The position numbers and the translations under genes are program-made. Below, piece after piece: positions 38,050-47,341 of a stretch of DNA of 64,000 bases. The DNA comes from Modicisalibacter ilicicola DSM 19980 (lineage in GTDB: Bacteria > Pseudomonadota > Gammaproteobacteria > Pseudomonadales > Halomonadaceae). The notes under the pieces were generated by a model. The model was not told where the DNA came from and did not search any database. It saw nothing but the letters and a program-made list of their open reading frames with translations. Every line of letters begins with the position of its first letter. The stretch's first letter is position 1. The DNA lies in assembly GCF_900128925.1 (NCBI RefSeq), contig NZ_FQUJ01000002.1:282856-346855 (forward strand), read 5' to 3'.

Positions 38050-38154
38050 GAAAGGCACCTGGGGTTGAAGAATATCGCCGATGGTAGATTCCCTGTCGTC
38101 CATTAGCCATTAACCAAACGCCTTACCCCAGGATGAAGGCGAGGGAACGCAAGG

Positions 38155-38185
38155 CACCCGGCGAGTCGGTTCCGCACGCCGGGTG
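38155..38185. terminator. Hairpin at the acyl-CoA operon/MFS junction
   Basis: CACCCGGCG and CGCCGGGTG form a nine-base-pair stem with a 13-base loop between the acyl-CoA dehydrogenase start and the MFS stop, followed on the plus strand by TCTCGTTG. On the minus strand it lies just downstream of the MFS gene, which is its likely client. Confidence 0.5.
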
Positions 38186-38209
38186 TCTCGTTGCCGTCAC
38201 CATCGACGA

Positions 38210-39613
38210 TCAGGAAGGTGTCCGATCATGGCGTTCGGCCCCGGGCATCGCGCCCGCCTCGGCATCGACATCGAAGTAGGTGATCGGGGCATCCTCTTCC
38301 CGGGGCGGCCCGACCAGCGGCTCGGCGACCTCGACCTCGGGCACGACCCGGGAAAGATCCTCGTGATGCTCGTGCTCGATGGCACCCTGGAGCAGTTCCT
38401 CGGTGACGTTGAGCTCGGCGCCGATCACCGTCATCGGTGCATTGGCGGTAAACGGTGCCGCCGGGATCGGTGCCGGGCGCACGCTGCGTCGCCAGATAAA
38501 GAACAGCACCAGGAAGACCCCCAGGCCGCCCAGGGACCAGAACAGCCCTTCGTCGCCGAGCACGCTCATCACCGGCGTGATCAGCGGCGGGCTGATCGCC
38601 GAGCCCAGGGCGTTGATCAGGAGCAGCCCCTGACTCATGCGCACCAGGGCGCCGGCCGGCGCGCGGTCCGCGGCGTGACTGACCGCCACGGGGTAGAGGG
38701 CAAAGACGCCCCCGCCCAGCAGGAACAGCAGTCCGGCCAGCAACCACTGCCCGCTCGGCAGCAGGAGCATGCCTAGGGAGATCAGCGCAAAGAAGGCGCC
38801 GATGAGGATCAGCACCAGCTGGCGATCGTGACGATCCGACCAGCGACCGATGGGGTACTGCAGCAGCATGGCACCCAGCACCATCACCGCCATCATCTGG
38901 CCGATTTGCTGCACCGTCAGGCCGAGGCTATGCAGATAGAGCGGCAACAACGCGTAGACCGCCGCCACGGCCAACCCCGAACCGAAACTCGCCATCACCC
39001 CGGTCGGGGTCATGGTGATCAGCCGATGCGGCGGCAAGGGTTCGGCGTGTTCGATCAGCGGCGACACCCGCGGGATCATCGCCATGGGCAACACCGACAG
39101 CGAGGCCAGCATGCCTACCAGCATGAACGGCGCCGTGGGGCTCATGGCATCGGTCACTCCCAGCAGCAACTGACCGATGACGCCAGCCGCGTACAGCGAG
39201 ATCATATACAGTGCCAGCAGACGCCCGCGTACCTTCTGGTCCCCGGAGGTCAGCAGCCAGCTTTCGATGACCAGATAGACCCCCACGGTCGCCCAGCCCC
39301 CCACCAGGCGCAGCACGAACCAGGCCTGGGGGTTCAGCCACAGGCCTTGCAGCAGTACGGTCACCGCCACCAGGGAGGCGAAGCTGCCGTAGGCACGGAT
39401 ATGACCGATACGCAGCAGCATGCGATCGTTGAACACCGCCCCAAAGGCCAGGCCGATGAAGTAGGCCGAGGAGATCCAGCCGATCGTCACGGCGGATTCG
39501 CCGGCAGCATCGAGCCTCAGGGTGATCAGCGTGGCGAGAAATCCGTTGCCGATCGCCAGAATGAACAGGCCCAGCAACGGGGCAAGCGCCATGGCCAACA
39601 GCTGCCGCGACAT
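38210..39613 (-). CDS. MFS transporter (YcaD-type)
   Basis: A 467-residue major-facilitator protein with 12 predicted helices and a long acidic C-terminal tail (about 90 residues, HEHHEDLSRVVPEVEVAE). It opens MSRQLLAMALAPLLGLFILA, and loops RIGHIRAYGSF and YPIGRWSDRHDRQLV are MFS loop 2-3 and 8-9 motifs. The pattern resembles YcaD/UPF0226-type MFS. Substrate unknown. The start at 39613 was chosen over the in-frame ATG at 39712 since the added residues are not membrane-like. Confidence 0.8.
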   Translation of the reverse strand: MSRQLLAMALAPLLGLFILAIGNGFLATLITLRLDAAGESAVTIGWISSAYFIGLAFGAVFNDRMLLRIGHIRAYGSFASLVAVTVLLQGLWLNPQAWFVLRLVGGWATVGVYLVIESWLLTSGDQKVRGRLLALYMISLYAAGVIGQLLLGVTDAMSPTAPFMLVGMLASLSVLPMAMIPRVSPLIEHAEPLPPHRLITMTPTGVMASFGSGLAVAAVYALLPLYLHSLGLTVQQIGQMMAVMVLGAMLLQYPIGRWSDRHDRQLVLILIGAFFALISLGMLLLPSGQWLLAGLLFLLGGGVFALYPVAVSHAADRAPAGALVRMSQGLLLINALGSAISPPLITPVMSVLGDEGLFWSLGGLGVFLVLFFIWRRSVRPAPIPAAPFTANAPMTVIGAELNVTEELLQGAIEHEHHEDLSRVVPEVEVAEPLVGPPREEDAPITYFDVDAEAGAMPGAERHDRTPS

Positions 39614-39796
39614 GGATAGGAAGACCTCGGGATCAGTGCATCTGGAATACGTGCCCTCGCCGGTTCGACGCTGGCGGGTTGGCGTGTCGCGCGGGAATAT
39701 ACGCCGGCTCACAGGGTTTTACAAAGCTTTTGAGGGGGCCATTGTAATGCCCCCGCTCAGGCGATGGATGGCGCGAATAGCGTAGCAAAACCCGCG

Positions 39797-40444
39797 CTAT
39801 TGTTTTTGCATCAGCACGACATCCGCGGCGGGAAACACGACTCGCATGTCGAGACATGTCGCCAGCCAGCGGAAGCTTGCCTCGCTGAAGAAACTGACAT
39901 GGGTCGGATCGAGAATGTAATGCCAATCGGCGAAGGCCTCCCGGGAGGCCACTCGCTTGGTCATCAGTCCCAACCAGCCGCCGGGAGAGAGCCGCCCCGC
40001 CAGATCCTCGATCACCTGTCCCGGCGCGGCCAGATGCTCGACCACTTCGGTGGCGGTGATGAAGTCGTAGCGCCCCTCGAGCACACGACGGTCCGGTGCA
40101 TAGAAGATGTCGTAGAGGGCCATCGGGTGTCCGGCTTCCTCCAGCATCACCGAGAGTGTCGGGCCCGGGCCGCAACCGAAATCCAGGCCACGAGCGCCTG
40201 GCGGCAAGTGTTCGAGCAGGGGCACGGTCAGACGCGACAGGAAGCGCCGGTAGCCCGTATCTCGAGGCGAGTTCCGGTGGCAGTCGTAGACCGCCTTTTC
40301 GGCATCGGCCGCGAGGTGCTGGTGACGGGCCACGAAGACCAGCGTGCAACGGTGGCACTGCCAATAGTCGCGGCGCCGATCCCGATGGTAATGGCTGACA
40401 CCCTGGCCCCCGCACAGAGGGCACGACAGCGGCGTGGTCGACAT
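39797..40444 (-). CDS. Class I SAM-dependent methyltransferase with N-terminal zinc ribbon
   Basis: A 215-residue protein with two CxxC pairs at the N-terminus (CPLCGGQG and CHRCTLVF) followed by a class I methyltransferase domain: LDFGCGPGPTLSVMLEEAGH (motif I) and YDFITATEVVEHLAAP. Such zinc-ribbon methyltransferases are common but rarely assigned a substrate. The start at 40444 has AAGGATACG upstream. A stem AATAGCG/CGCTATT at 39776-39801 overlaps its stop and may form its 3' end. It is divergent from the VOC gene (34 bases). Confidence 0.8.
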   Translation of the reverse strand: MSTTPLSCPLCGGQGVSHYHRDRRRDYWQCHRCTLVFVARHQHLAADAEKAVYDCHRNSPRDTGYRRFLSRLTVPLLEHLPPGARGLDFGCGPGPTLSVMLEEAGHPMALYDIFYAPDRRVLEGRYDFITATEVVEHLAAPGQVIEDLAGRLSPGGWLGLMTKRVASREAFADWHYILDPTHVSFFSEASFRWLATCLDMRVVFPAADVVLMQKQ

Positions 40445-40478
40445 CGTATCCTTCCGGTAAACGACAACGGAGCACATC

Positions 40479-40862
40479 ATGTTAACCGGCTTGGACCATC
40501 TGGTCGTCACCGTTACCGACATTCCCCGTGCAGTAGACTTCTATACTCGCGTGCTGGGGCTCGAAACCCGCTATCGAGACCCCGAACGAGTCGATCTCAT
40601 GCTTGGGGACATGGCCCTGCGACTGCACCAGACCGACACGCCGGCCAGCTTGAAGGCTGACCGTCCGACGCCGGGCAGCCTCGACCTGTGTGTCAGGAGC
40701 GTCCTGCCCCTGGAGCAAGTGCAGGCTCATCTCGATACCCTGGGCGTCCCCCTCGAGGCGGGCCCTACCCCGCGTCAAGGCGCCAACGGCCTCATCACCT
40801 CGCTCTATCTCCGCGATCCCGACGGCAACCTGATTGAAATCTGCCGGCCTCATCGTGGATGA
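40479..40862 (+). CDS. VOC-family (glyoxalase/dioxygenase-fold) protein
   Basis: A 127-residue protein with the vicinal oxygen chelate fold: LDHLVVTVTDIPRAVDFYTR with a metal His near the N-terminus, LGLETRYRDPERVDLML, and the C-terminal SLYLRDPDGNLIEICRPH with the Glu ligand. It resembles virulence-associated and FosA-like VOC proteins, but no fosfomycin-specific pattern is evident, so the substrate is open. A GGAG site precedes the ATG. It shares a 34-base intergenic spacer with the divergent methyltransferase. Confidence 0.8.
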   Translation: MLTGLDHLVVTVTDIPRAVDFYTRVLGLETRYRDPERVDLMLGDMALRLHQTDTPASLKADRPTPGSLDLCVRSVLPLEQVQAHLDTLGVPLEAGPTPRQGANGLITSLYLRDPDGNLIEICRPHRG

Positions 40863-40890
40863 TGGCCACTTTTACCGATCACCCGATTTC

Positions 40891-41826
40891 ATGAGCAAGA
40901 AGACGCCCGTCTCCAGATTCCGTGCCAAGGCCATTGCCCTGCTCTGGCGGGTGCTGGCCGGGCGCTCGCCGAGCACATTGTGGCGCCTGGCACGGCTGCT
41001 CGGCCCCCTGGTCTATCGGTTCAGCCGCCGCGAGCGCCACGTGACCGACGTCAATCTGCGCGATGTCTTTCCCGATCTCGACCGGGGTCAGCTGCATGCT
41101 CGCGGACGATCGAGCCTGGTTCACTCCACCGCCACCATGCTGGAACTGGGCTTCGCCTGGATGGCCGAGCCGCGCCGGGTCGAGGCGTCGATTCTTGCGG
41201 TTCACGGGCGCGAGCTTCTCGACGAAGCGAGGGCCGAAGGGCGTGGCGTGATCGTGCTGGCCCCCCATTTCGGCAACTGGGAAGTGCTCAACTTCTGGCT
41301 CTCCGGCCATTTCCCCTTCACCGCCATGTACGACCCCCCCAAGATCGCCGAACTGGAACCGATCATTCGCCACGGGCGCGAACGCATGGGCGCGACGCTG
41401 GTGCCCACCAACTCCCGCGGCGTGGCCTCTCTGCTCAAGACGCTCAAGCGTTCCGAGGCGGTGGGCATCCTGCCGGATCAAGTGCCCAGCTGGGGGAGCG
41501 GGGTTTTCGCCGATTTCTATCACCGTCCCGCTTATACCGCCACCCTGCTGCCCAAGCTGGTCGCCCGCACCCAGGCCCGGGTCGTCACCGGCGTGGCCAG
41601 GCGTATCGAAGGGCGCGGCTTCGAGATCCATTTCCTCGCCGCCGACGAGCGCGTCTACGCCAGCGATGAAGCCATTTCAGCGCGCGGCGTCAATGCCAGT
41701 GTCGAAGCGGCCATCGCCCTCGCCCCGGCGCAATACCAGTGGGAATACAAGCGCTATCGCAAGACGCCGGAACAGGAGCAGAACCATCCCGAGCATCGGA
41801 AATTTCGCCTTTACAGGAAACTGTAG
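40891..41826 (+). CDS. LpxL/HtrB-like lysophospholipid acyltransferase
   Basis: A 311-residue inner-membrane acyltransferase. The catalytic motif is HX4E-type (LAPHFGNWEVLNFWL) and the downstream block GILPDQVPSWGSGVFADFY is the counterpart of LpxL family motif III; the N-terminus (KAIALLWRVLAG ... LARLLGPLVYRFSRRERHVT) is basic-hydrophobic. This subtype is found beside, not in place of, true LpxL; it may acylate lipid A or another lipid. The start at 40891 is the only ATG near the conserved N-terminus and has no strong ribosome site; in the alternative reading from 40834 it overlaps the VOC gene. Confidence 0.78.
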   Translation: MSKKTPVSRFRAKAIALLWRVLAGRSPSTLWRLARLLGPLVYRFSRRERHVTDVNLRDVFPDLDRGQLHARGRSSLVHSTATMLELGFAWMAEPRRVEASILAVHGRELLDEARAEGRGVIVLAPHFGNWEVLNFWLSGHFPFTAMYDPPKIAELEPIIRHGRERMGATLVPTNSRGVASLLKTLKRSEAVGILPDQVPSWGSGVFADFYHRPAYTATLLPKLVARTQARVVTGVARRIEGRGFEIHFLAADERVYASDEAISARGVNASVEAAIALAPAQYQWEYKRYRKTPEQEQNHPEHRKFRLYRKL

Positions 41827-41884
41827 CGACTCTTCAGTGCCCCGCCTGTCTACACTGGGGACACGGATTCAAGGAGTCGAAACC

Positions 41885-43141
41885 ATGCGTATTTCCTTTC
41901 ATTCTGTACAAGACCCGGTCCTGGTGGCACTCGCAATGTCGATCCTGGCGCTGGCCCTCTCCTCCACTGCTCGTGCTCAACCGGGCGAGGAGCTGAATCG
42001 GGTCGACGTCGCCGGTACCAGCCACCAGCTGAGCGCCCCGCCGGGGGCGACCGTCACCAAGCTCGTCGACCTGGAGGCGCCGCGCCTGATCACTCTGGGG
42101 CGAAACGGCGAGATGTTCATCGGCAGCGATGCGGACAAGGTCTATCGACTGACCCCGCCCTATCAGGATGCCCAGGTTCTGGTCAGGCTCGAGGACTACC
42201 CCCACAGCGTGGCCCAGCGCGACGACAAGCTTTATGTCGCCACCACCGATGCCTTGCTGGTGGCCGATTATCAGCCCGGCGGCACACTCGCCTCTGGCGA
42301 TTTCGAGAGCCTCGCCCGTATTCCCGGCGGCGGCGGGCACAACTCCCGCACTCTGGTGGTGGGGCCCGATGACCGGCTGTATCTCTCCCTGGGCATCCAG
42401 GGCAACTGCTCGGATCAGTATATCGGCGAGGACTATCGCTTCGAGAACCGGCGCGGAGGCATCATGGTGCTTGACGAAAGCGGCGAGACGCCCCGGTGGC
42501 AGCCCTACGCGACCGGCTTGCGCAACCCGATCGGACTGGCCTGGGACCATCAGGGCACGCTGTACGCCACCAACAACGGGCCGGACCACTGGGGCTACGA
42601 AGAGCCGCGCGAGGTACTGGTGCGGGCCGAACAAGGAAGTTTCTTCGGCATGCCCTGGTTCCAATGGGTGGATGGCCAATACCGGCAGGACGACTGCATC
42701 GCCGGTGAATCACCCCGTCCGGCAAGCGAGATCAACACACCGGTGGCCACCTTCCCTGCGCGTAGCGCCCCCATGGGGCTGGATTTCGTGCCCGAAGGGA
42801 GCGAATTGGGTCTAGACGCGGCCGCCGCGGTGCATGGCAGCTGGGCCACGAAGCCGCGGGGCGGCGCCTCGGGAGACCCGGCGACACGCCGCGAGCCCCT
42901 GATCGCCGGCATCACCCTGACGGGCCCGGACAGCGGGCGAATCCAGACGCTGCTGACCGGCTTCCAGGATGCCCAGGGCAATCGCTGGGCGCGCCCGGTC
43001 GGCATCGTCTTCACGGAAGACGGTGTGCTCTACTTCACCTCGGACACCGGCGAGACGGGCCTTTACCGGGTAACCTTCGAGGAGGGCGAGATGCCGATGG
43101 GGGCACTGCTCAGCAAGCCGGACGACAAGCGTGGAGAATGA
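41885..43141 (+). CDS. Secreted PQQ-dependent sugar dehydrogenase
   Basis: A 418-residue protein with a signal peptide (VLVALAMSILALALSSTARA, cleavage before QPGEE). It is a six-bladed propeller of the glucose/sorbosone dehydrogenase (YliI/Asd) family: GGGGHNSRTLVVGPDDRLYL, ATGLRNPIGLAWDHQGTLYA and FPARSAPMGLDF. These soluble quinoproteins oxidise aldose sugars in the periplasm using PQQ and calcium. No PQQ biosynthesis genes are in the window. The ATG at 41885 has CAAGGAG nine bases upstream. Confidence 0.85.
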   Translation: MRISFHSVQDPVLVALAMSILALALSSTARAQPGEELNRVDVAGTSHQLSAPPGATVTKLVDLEAPRLITLGRNGEMFIGSDADKVYRLTPPYQDAQVLVRLEDYPHSVAQRDDKLYVATTDALLVADYQPGGTLASGDFESLARIPGGGGHNSRTLVVGPDDRLYLSLGIQGNCSDQYIGEDYRFENRRGGIMVLDESGETPRWQPYATGLRNPIGLAWDHQGTLYATNNGPDHWGYEEPREVLVRAEQGSFFGMPWFQWVDGQYRQDDCIAGESPRPASEINTPVATFPARSAPMGLDFVPEGSELGLDAAAAVHGSWATKPRGGASGDPATRREPLIAGITLTGPDSGRIQTLLTGFQDAQGNRWARPVGIVFTEDGVLYFTSDTGETGLYRVTFEEGEMPMGALLSKPDDKRGE

Positions 43142-43202
43142 CCCTCGAACCGAAGGCGATAGAATGGGAAACTGTGCCCAGCTATTGCCTTCGGAGTTCG
43201 CG

Positions 43203-43556
43203 ATGTCAACGTCCCCGGTCGTTTCGAAAGACGAGATCACTGTCCCCCAGATCATCTATGTGCTGTATCTGGCGGGTCTGCTTACCGCCAATGTCACCCT
43301 GCTGATCGGCGTGATCATGGCCTATGTCTACCAAGGCGATGCCGCCCCCTGGCTGCGCGAGCACTATCGCTACCAGGTTCGCACCTTCTGGATCGGCGTG
43401 CTCTACTCGCTCATCGCCTTCGTGCTCAGCCTGATCGTGGTCGGCATACTGATCTGGCCACTCTTGATGATATGGCTGATCGTGCGTTGCGTCATCGGCC
43501 TGCGCGACCTGCGCCGCGGCCAGCCGCCGGCCAATCCAGGAAGCTGGCTTTGGTAG
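43203..43556 (+). CDS. DUF4870 membrane protein
   Basis: A 117-residue protein with three predicted helices: IIYVLYLAGLLTANVTLLIGVIMAY (shown in part), TFWIGVLYSLIAFVLSLIVV and ILIWPLLMIWLIV. The pair HYRYQVRTFW between the first and second helix is the DUF4870 hallmark. Function unknown. Start MSTSPVVSKDE at 43203 has GGAG nearby; the reading to 43131 overlaps the dehydrogenase stop. The proteins around it are unrelated. Confidence 0.78.
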   Translation: MSTSPVVSKDEITVPQIIYVLYLAGLLTANVTLLIGVIMAYVYQGDAAPWLREHYRYQVRTFWIGVLYSLIAFVLSLIVVGILIWPLLMIWLIVRCVIGLRDLRRGQPPANPGSWLW

Positions 43557-43615
43557 CGCCACGGCGCCAGTCGATTCCCACGGTACCCCTTGTTCGCTCC
43601 CGTCCTGGAGACCCC

Positions 43616-44281
43616 ATGAGTTATCGCTTCGACGACCTGAAGCACGCCTGTCACGGTGACTGGCGTGCCTATATCGAGCACGACTTCGTGCGCCAGCTGG
43701 GGGCCGGCACCCTCGAGGCGGCCGCGTTTCGCCACTACCTGCAACAGGACTACCTGTTCCTGATCCACTTCGCCCGGGCCTATGCGCTCGCCGTGTACAA
43801 GAGCCGCAACCTGGCCGAGCTGCGTCATGGCTTTTCGGGGCTCAAGACCATCCTCGACGTGGAACTCGACCTGCATGTGGACTACTGCAGGCAATGGGAC
43901 ATCACCGAGGATGACCTGGCACGCTTGCCGGAGGCCAGGGCCACCCTGGCCTATACCCGCTACGTGCTCGACACCGGCCTGCGCGGTGACCTGCTGGACA
44001 TGCACGTGGCGCTGGCCCCGTGCCTGATCGGCTACGGCGAGATCGCCGGCTGGCTCGAGGCGCAACCCTTCACCCAGCGGGACGGCAACCCCTATGGCGA
44101 CTGGATCGCCATGTACGCAAGCACGGCGTTCCAGCAGGCCATGCGCGACGAGGTCGCCTGGCTGGATGCACGACTGGCGACGGTTACCGAGGCACGTTTC
44201 GAGGAACTCGCCACCATCTTCCGCGATGCCACGCGCCTGGAAATCGACTTCTGGCAGATGGGACTGGATCGCTCGCTGTGA
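43616..44281 (+). CDS. tenA: TenA-family protein (thiaminase II)
   Basis: A 221-residue all-helical protein with FRHYLQQDYLFLIHFARAYALAV (shown in part) and HVALAPCLIGYGEIAGWL, the TenA signatures, including the conserved Cys (APC) that acts as nucleophile and a distal Glu (LEIDFWQMG). TenA salvages thiamin pyrimidine by hydrolysing degraded thiamin or aminopyrimidine compounds. GGAG sits at ten bases from the ATG. It is 59 bases after the DUF4870 gene. No other thiamin gene is adjacent. Confidence 0.87.
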   Translation: MSYRFDDLKHACHGDWRAYIEHDFVRQLGAGTLEAAAFRHYLQQDYLFLIHFARAYALAVYKSRNLAELRHGFSGLKTILDVELDLHVDYCRQWDITEDDLARLPEARATLAYTRYVLDTGLRGDLLDMHVALAPCLIGYGEIAGWLEAQPFTQRDGNPYGDWIAMYASTAFQQAMRDEVAWLDARLATVTEARFEELATIFRDATRLEIDFWQMGLDRSL

Positions 44282-44381
44282 CGTGAGTTCACCGGCATTG
44301 GACCCGACCGGCCGAGTAGTTTACTTTACACGCCCCCGGACATCGTTCCTCACCAACAGCCAACAGGACAGGTCACGACAG

Positions 44382-45470
44382 ATGCGCGCAGCACGACAGG
44401 TAACGGGAATCTGGATGGCCCTTGTCATGCTGGCGATGCCTCGCCTGCTGGTGGCCCAGGACGACTTGCCCCAGGGGCATCATCCGCTCCCCGAGGAGGG
44501 CGACATCGTCGGCCAGATCAAGACGGTCACGGCCACCCAGGGAGACACCCTGATCGATCTCGGGCTGAGCCATGGCCTGGGCTACAACGCGGTCACCGAG
44601 GCCAACCCGGAGACGCGCATCTGGTTGCCCGGCGAAGGCACCCAGGTGTTGCTGCCCACGCGCTTCATTCTCCCTCCCGGGCCTCGAGAGGGCATCGTCA
44701 TCAATCTCGCCGAGCTGAGACTCTATTACTACCGGCCCGCCAGCCCCGGGGCGCCGCCCAGGGTCGAAACCTACCCGATCGGCATCGGTCGCATGGACTG
44801 GAAAACACCGCTCGGCACGACCAAGATCACGGCCAAGCTGGAAAACCCCACCTGGTATCCTCCGGCAAGCATCATTGCCGAACACGCCGAAAGGGGCGAA
44901 GAACTCGACCGGGTCGTGCCTCCCGGGCCCGACAACCCGCTGGGCGAGTACGCGATGATACTGGACATCCCCGGCTATCTGATTCATGGCACCAACAAGC
45001 CGGACGGTGTCGGCATGCGTGTCTCCCATGGCTGCATTCGCATGCTCTCCGGTGATATCGAAGACCTGATTTACCGGGTGCCGAAGGGCACCGAGGTCCG
45101 ATTGATCAATCAACCGGTCAAGTTCGGCTGGACGCCCCGGGGCCTCCTCGAGATGCAGGCCTACCCCGTGCCGGAGGAGTCACCGGAGAAGATGGCCTCA
45201 CGCATCGCCGACGCCTTCGATACCGCGACCCAGGAGGCCAATGCGAGAGGCTTGCTGGTCGACTACGCACGCCTGAAAGCCGAACTGCAAGGCCCCACCG
45301 GCGTCGCTCGCTCCCTGCTGCTGGCCAGCGCCCCGATCACCGTGAAGAGAACCTTCTACGATCGGCTGACGTTGCATCATGCCCTCTACAGCCAGCTCGC
45401 GGCCACGGTCGATGCCACGGAGAAGGACGCGGCAGCGAACGTCAATGGCGTGCCCGTCGAAGAGCGCTAG
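44382..45470 (+). CDS. Secreted L,D-transpeptidase
   Basis: A 362-residue periplasmic protein with a signal peptide (VTGIWMALVMLAMPRLLVAQ), an N-terminal LysM-like segment (TATQGDTLIDLGLSHGLGY) and a YkuD domain. The catalytic block is GYLIHGTNKPDGVGMRVSHG then CIRM, with Cys as nucleophile and two His in the motif. This is the ErfK/YbiS/YcfS type that makes 3-3 crosslinks or attaches lipoprotein to peptidoglycan. The C-terminal about 100 residues are an additional helical region. The start at 44382 has AGGTCACGACAG upstream. Confidence 0.9.
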   Translation: MRAARQVTGIWMALVMLAMPRLLVAQDDLPQGHHPLPEEGDIVGQIKTVTATQGDTLIDLGLSHGLGYNAVTEANPETRIWLPGEGTQVLLPTRFILPPGPREGIVINLAELRLYYYRPASPGAPPRVETYPIGIGRMDWKTPLGTTKITAKLENPTWYPPASIIAEHAERGEELDRVVPPGPDNPLGEYAMILDIPGYLIHGTNKPDGVGMRVSHGCIRMLSGDIEDLIYRVPKGTEVRLINQPVKFGWTPRGLLEMQAYPVPEESPEKMASRIADAFDTATQEANARGLLVDYARLKAELQGPTGVARSLLLASAPITVKRTFYDRLTLHHALYSQLAATVDATEKDAAANVNGVPVEER

Positions 45471-45541
45471 ATGCCGGCTGGTTACCGGCCAGGATTACGC
45501 TTATCCTGGCGCTAGCGTTCCATTCATTCGGAGGAGAAAAA

Positions 45542-46666
45542 ATGCCCGGCTTGCTGCCCGATGTCGATCCCGACGGCCTGCTCGAATATTCGGTGGTCTA
45601 TACCGACCGCTCCTTGAATCACATGTCCCAGGCCTTCCAGGGCGTCATGCGGGACATCTCGAGCACCCTCAAGCAGGTCTACAATGCCGAGACCGCGGTC
45701 ATCGTGCCCGGCAGCGGCACCTTCGGCATGGAGGCGGTGGCGCGTCAGCTCGCTCAGGGCAAGCACTGCCTGGTGATTCGCAACGGCTGGTTCAGCTATC
45801 GCTGGACCCAGATCTTCGAGATGGGCGACATCCCTGCCAGCGCCACGGTGATGAAGGCACGCCGGCTCGCCCAGGAGAGCCAGGCGCCTTTCGCCCCTGC
45901 CCCCATCGAGGAGGTCGTGGCCACTATCCGGGAGCAGAAGCCGGATCTGGTGTTCGCTCCGCATGTCGAGACCGCGGCGGGGATGATCCTGCCCGAGGAT
46001 TATCTCGGCCAGGTGGCGCAAGCGGTCCACGAGGTGGGTGGACTGTTCGTGCTGGATTGCATCGCCTCGGGCACGCTATGGGTGGACATGCAGGCCACCG
46101 GTGTCGATGTATTGATCAGTGCGCCCCAGAAGGGCTGGAGCGGTTCGCCCTGCTGCGCCATGGTGATGCTCAGCGAACGCGCCCGGGAACGGGTCGAGAC
46201 CACCCGCAGCAGCAGCTTCGCCGCCGACCTGCGCAAGTGGCACGAGATCATGCAGGCCTACGAGAACGGCGGCCATGCCTACCATGCCACCCTGCCGACG
46301 GACGGCCTGACCCGTCTGCGCGACGTGATGCAGGAGACCGAGGCCTACGGATTCGACAAGGTGCGCGACGAGCAGTGGGAACTGGGCGACCGGGTGCGGG
46401 CCATGCTGGCCGATCACGGCATCAGGAGCGTGGCGGCGCAGGGCTTCCAGGCCCCGGGCGTGGTGGTGAGCTATACCGATGACCCGGGCATTGCCGGCAA
46501 GTTCGCCCGGCACGGGCTCCAGGTCGCCGCCGGGGTGCCGCTGATGTGCGACGAGGGCGATGACTTCAGAACCTTTCGCATCGGACTCTTCGGTCTCGAC
46601 AAGCTGCATAATGTCGAGCGCACGGTGGAGAAGCTGGAGCAGGCCCTTGGCCAGATCGAACGTTGA
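45542..46666 (+). CDS. Class V aminotransferase (alanine/serine-glyoxylate type)
   Basis: A 374-residue PLP enzyme. The conserved blocks are VPGSGTFGMEAVARQLAQGK, VFAPHVETAAGMILP, FVLDCIASGTLWVDM and the PLP lysine in ISAPQKGWSGSPC. It resembles alanine-glyoxylate and serine-glyoxylate aminotransferases (the class V group with SxPQKG). The donor amino acid is not determinable. GGAGGAG precedes the ATG. The stop TGA overlaps the first base of the 37-base repeat shared with copy A at 1682. Confidence 0.85.
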   Translation: MPGLLPDVDPDGLLEYSVVYTDRSLNHMSQAFQGVMRDISSTLKQVYNAETAVIVPGSGTFGMEAVARQLAQGKHCLVIRNGWFSYRWTQIFEMGDIPASATVMKARRLAQESQAPFAPAPIEEVVATIREQKPDLVFAPHVETAAGMILPEDYLGQVAQAVHEVGGLFVLDCIASGTLWVDMQATGVDVLISAPQKGWSGSPCCAMVMLSERARERVETTRSSSFAADLRKWHEIMQAYENGGHAYHATLPTDGLTRLRDVMQETEAYGFDKVRDEQWELGDRVRAMLADHGIRSVAAQGFQAPGVVVSYTDDPGIAGKFARHGLQVAAGVPLMCDEGDDFRTFRIGLFGLDKLHNVERTVEKLEQALGQIER

Positions 46667-46702
46667 GGAATCACTGCATAAATGCCTACACGAACGAATT
46701 GC
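46666..46702. repeat. Partial inverted-repeat element (family copy C)
   Basis: Identical to 1682-1718 except one base (G to A at the tenth base after GAATCACT). It begins at the last base of the aminotransferase stop codon. The right half of copy A (TTCGTTCGGCGATTTATTCGG) is absent; instead GCGGCGCTAC leads into the YceI stop. It is therefore a left-end fragment or a solo half-element. Confidence 0.6.
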
Positions 46703-46722
46703 CGCGACACGCCATCGCGGCG

Positions 46723-47295
46723 CTACTTCCTGCGCTCCAGGGTCAGATCCACCACCACCTCCACCGGATAGGCGACGGTATCGTCGTCGGCCCACTCCCC
46801 CTGACCGATATCGAAATGCCGGCGATTCAGGGTCACGCGCCCCTGCATGAAGGCACGATCGCCTTCGGTTCGCCATTCGAACGGCAAGGTGATCTCCCGC
46901 TCGACACCGCGCAAGGTCAAGGTGCCCACGGCCTCGAACGGGGCATCGTCACCCTCGCGAATCGTGGAAGTGACATAGGTCGCCCTGGGAAAACGCTCGA
47001 AGAAGAACCACTCCTCGTCGGGCAGCAGGTCGTTGCGCTGAGAGTTGCCGGCATCGATGCTGGTCACGTCGACGGTGACGTCGAAGCGGCTCTCGTCCAG
47101 GGCATCTTTCGAGAAGCGCATCTCGGCATCGAACTCGGCGAACTCGCCCTCGAACGCTTCGCCTTCCTGAGTGGCGATGAAGCCCAGCCGGCTCTCGTCG
47201 TGCTGGATGGCCCAGGCACCGGGTGCCGCCTGGACCGCGGCGAACGCTAGCGCCAGATAGAGACCACCTGCACCCACCACCCATCTGTAACCCAT
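46723..47295 (-). CDS. YceI-family periplasmic protein
   Basis: A 190-residue protein with a signal peptide (VVGAGGLYLALAFAAVQAAP) and the YceI lipocalin-like fold: IQHDESRLGFIATQEGEAFE, FDVTVDVTSIDAGNSQRND, FPRATYVTSTIREG and the final YPVEVVVDLTLE. YceI proteins bind polyisoprenoids (for example ubiquinone-8-type chains) in the periplasm and are often induced by high pH or osmotic stress. It lies next to the cyo operon, on the same strand, whose ubiquinol-using oxidase may give a functional link. The ATG at 47295 was chosen over a TTG at 47328. Confidence 0.85.
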   Translation of the reverse strand: MGYRWVVGAGGLYLALAFAAVQAAPGAWAIQHDESRLGFIATQEGEAFEGEFAEFDAEMRFSKDALDESRFDVTVDVTSIDAGNSQRNDLLPDEEWFFFERFPRATYVTSTIREGDDAPFEAVGTLTLRGVEREITLPFEWRTEGDRAFMQGRVTLNRRHFDIGQGEWADDDTVAYPVEVVVDLTLERRK

Positions 47296-47341
47296 GGCAT
47301 CCGACCCCTTTCCTGCAACGAGTTTCAACTAGACGCTTTTG

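Noticed and set aside
40479-40862. FosA-type fosfomycin resistance protein
   Set aside because: Only general VOC features are visible; the residues typical of FosA could not be confirmed by eye.
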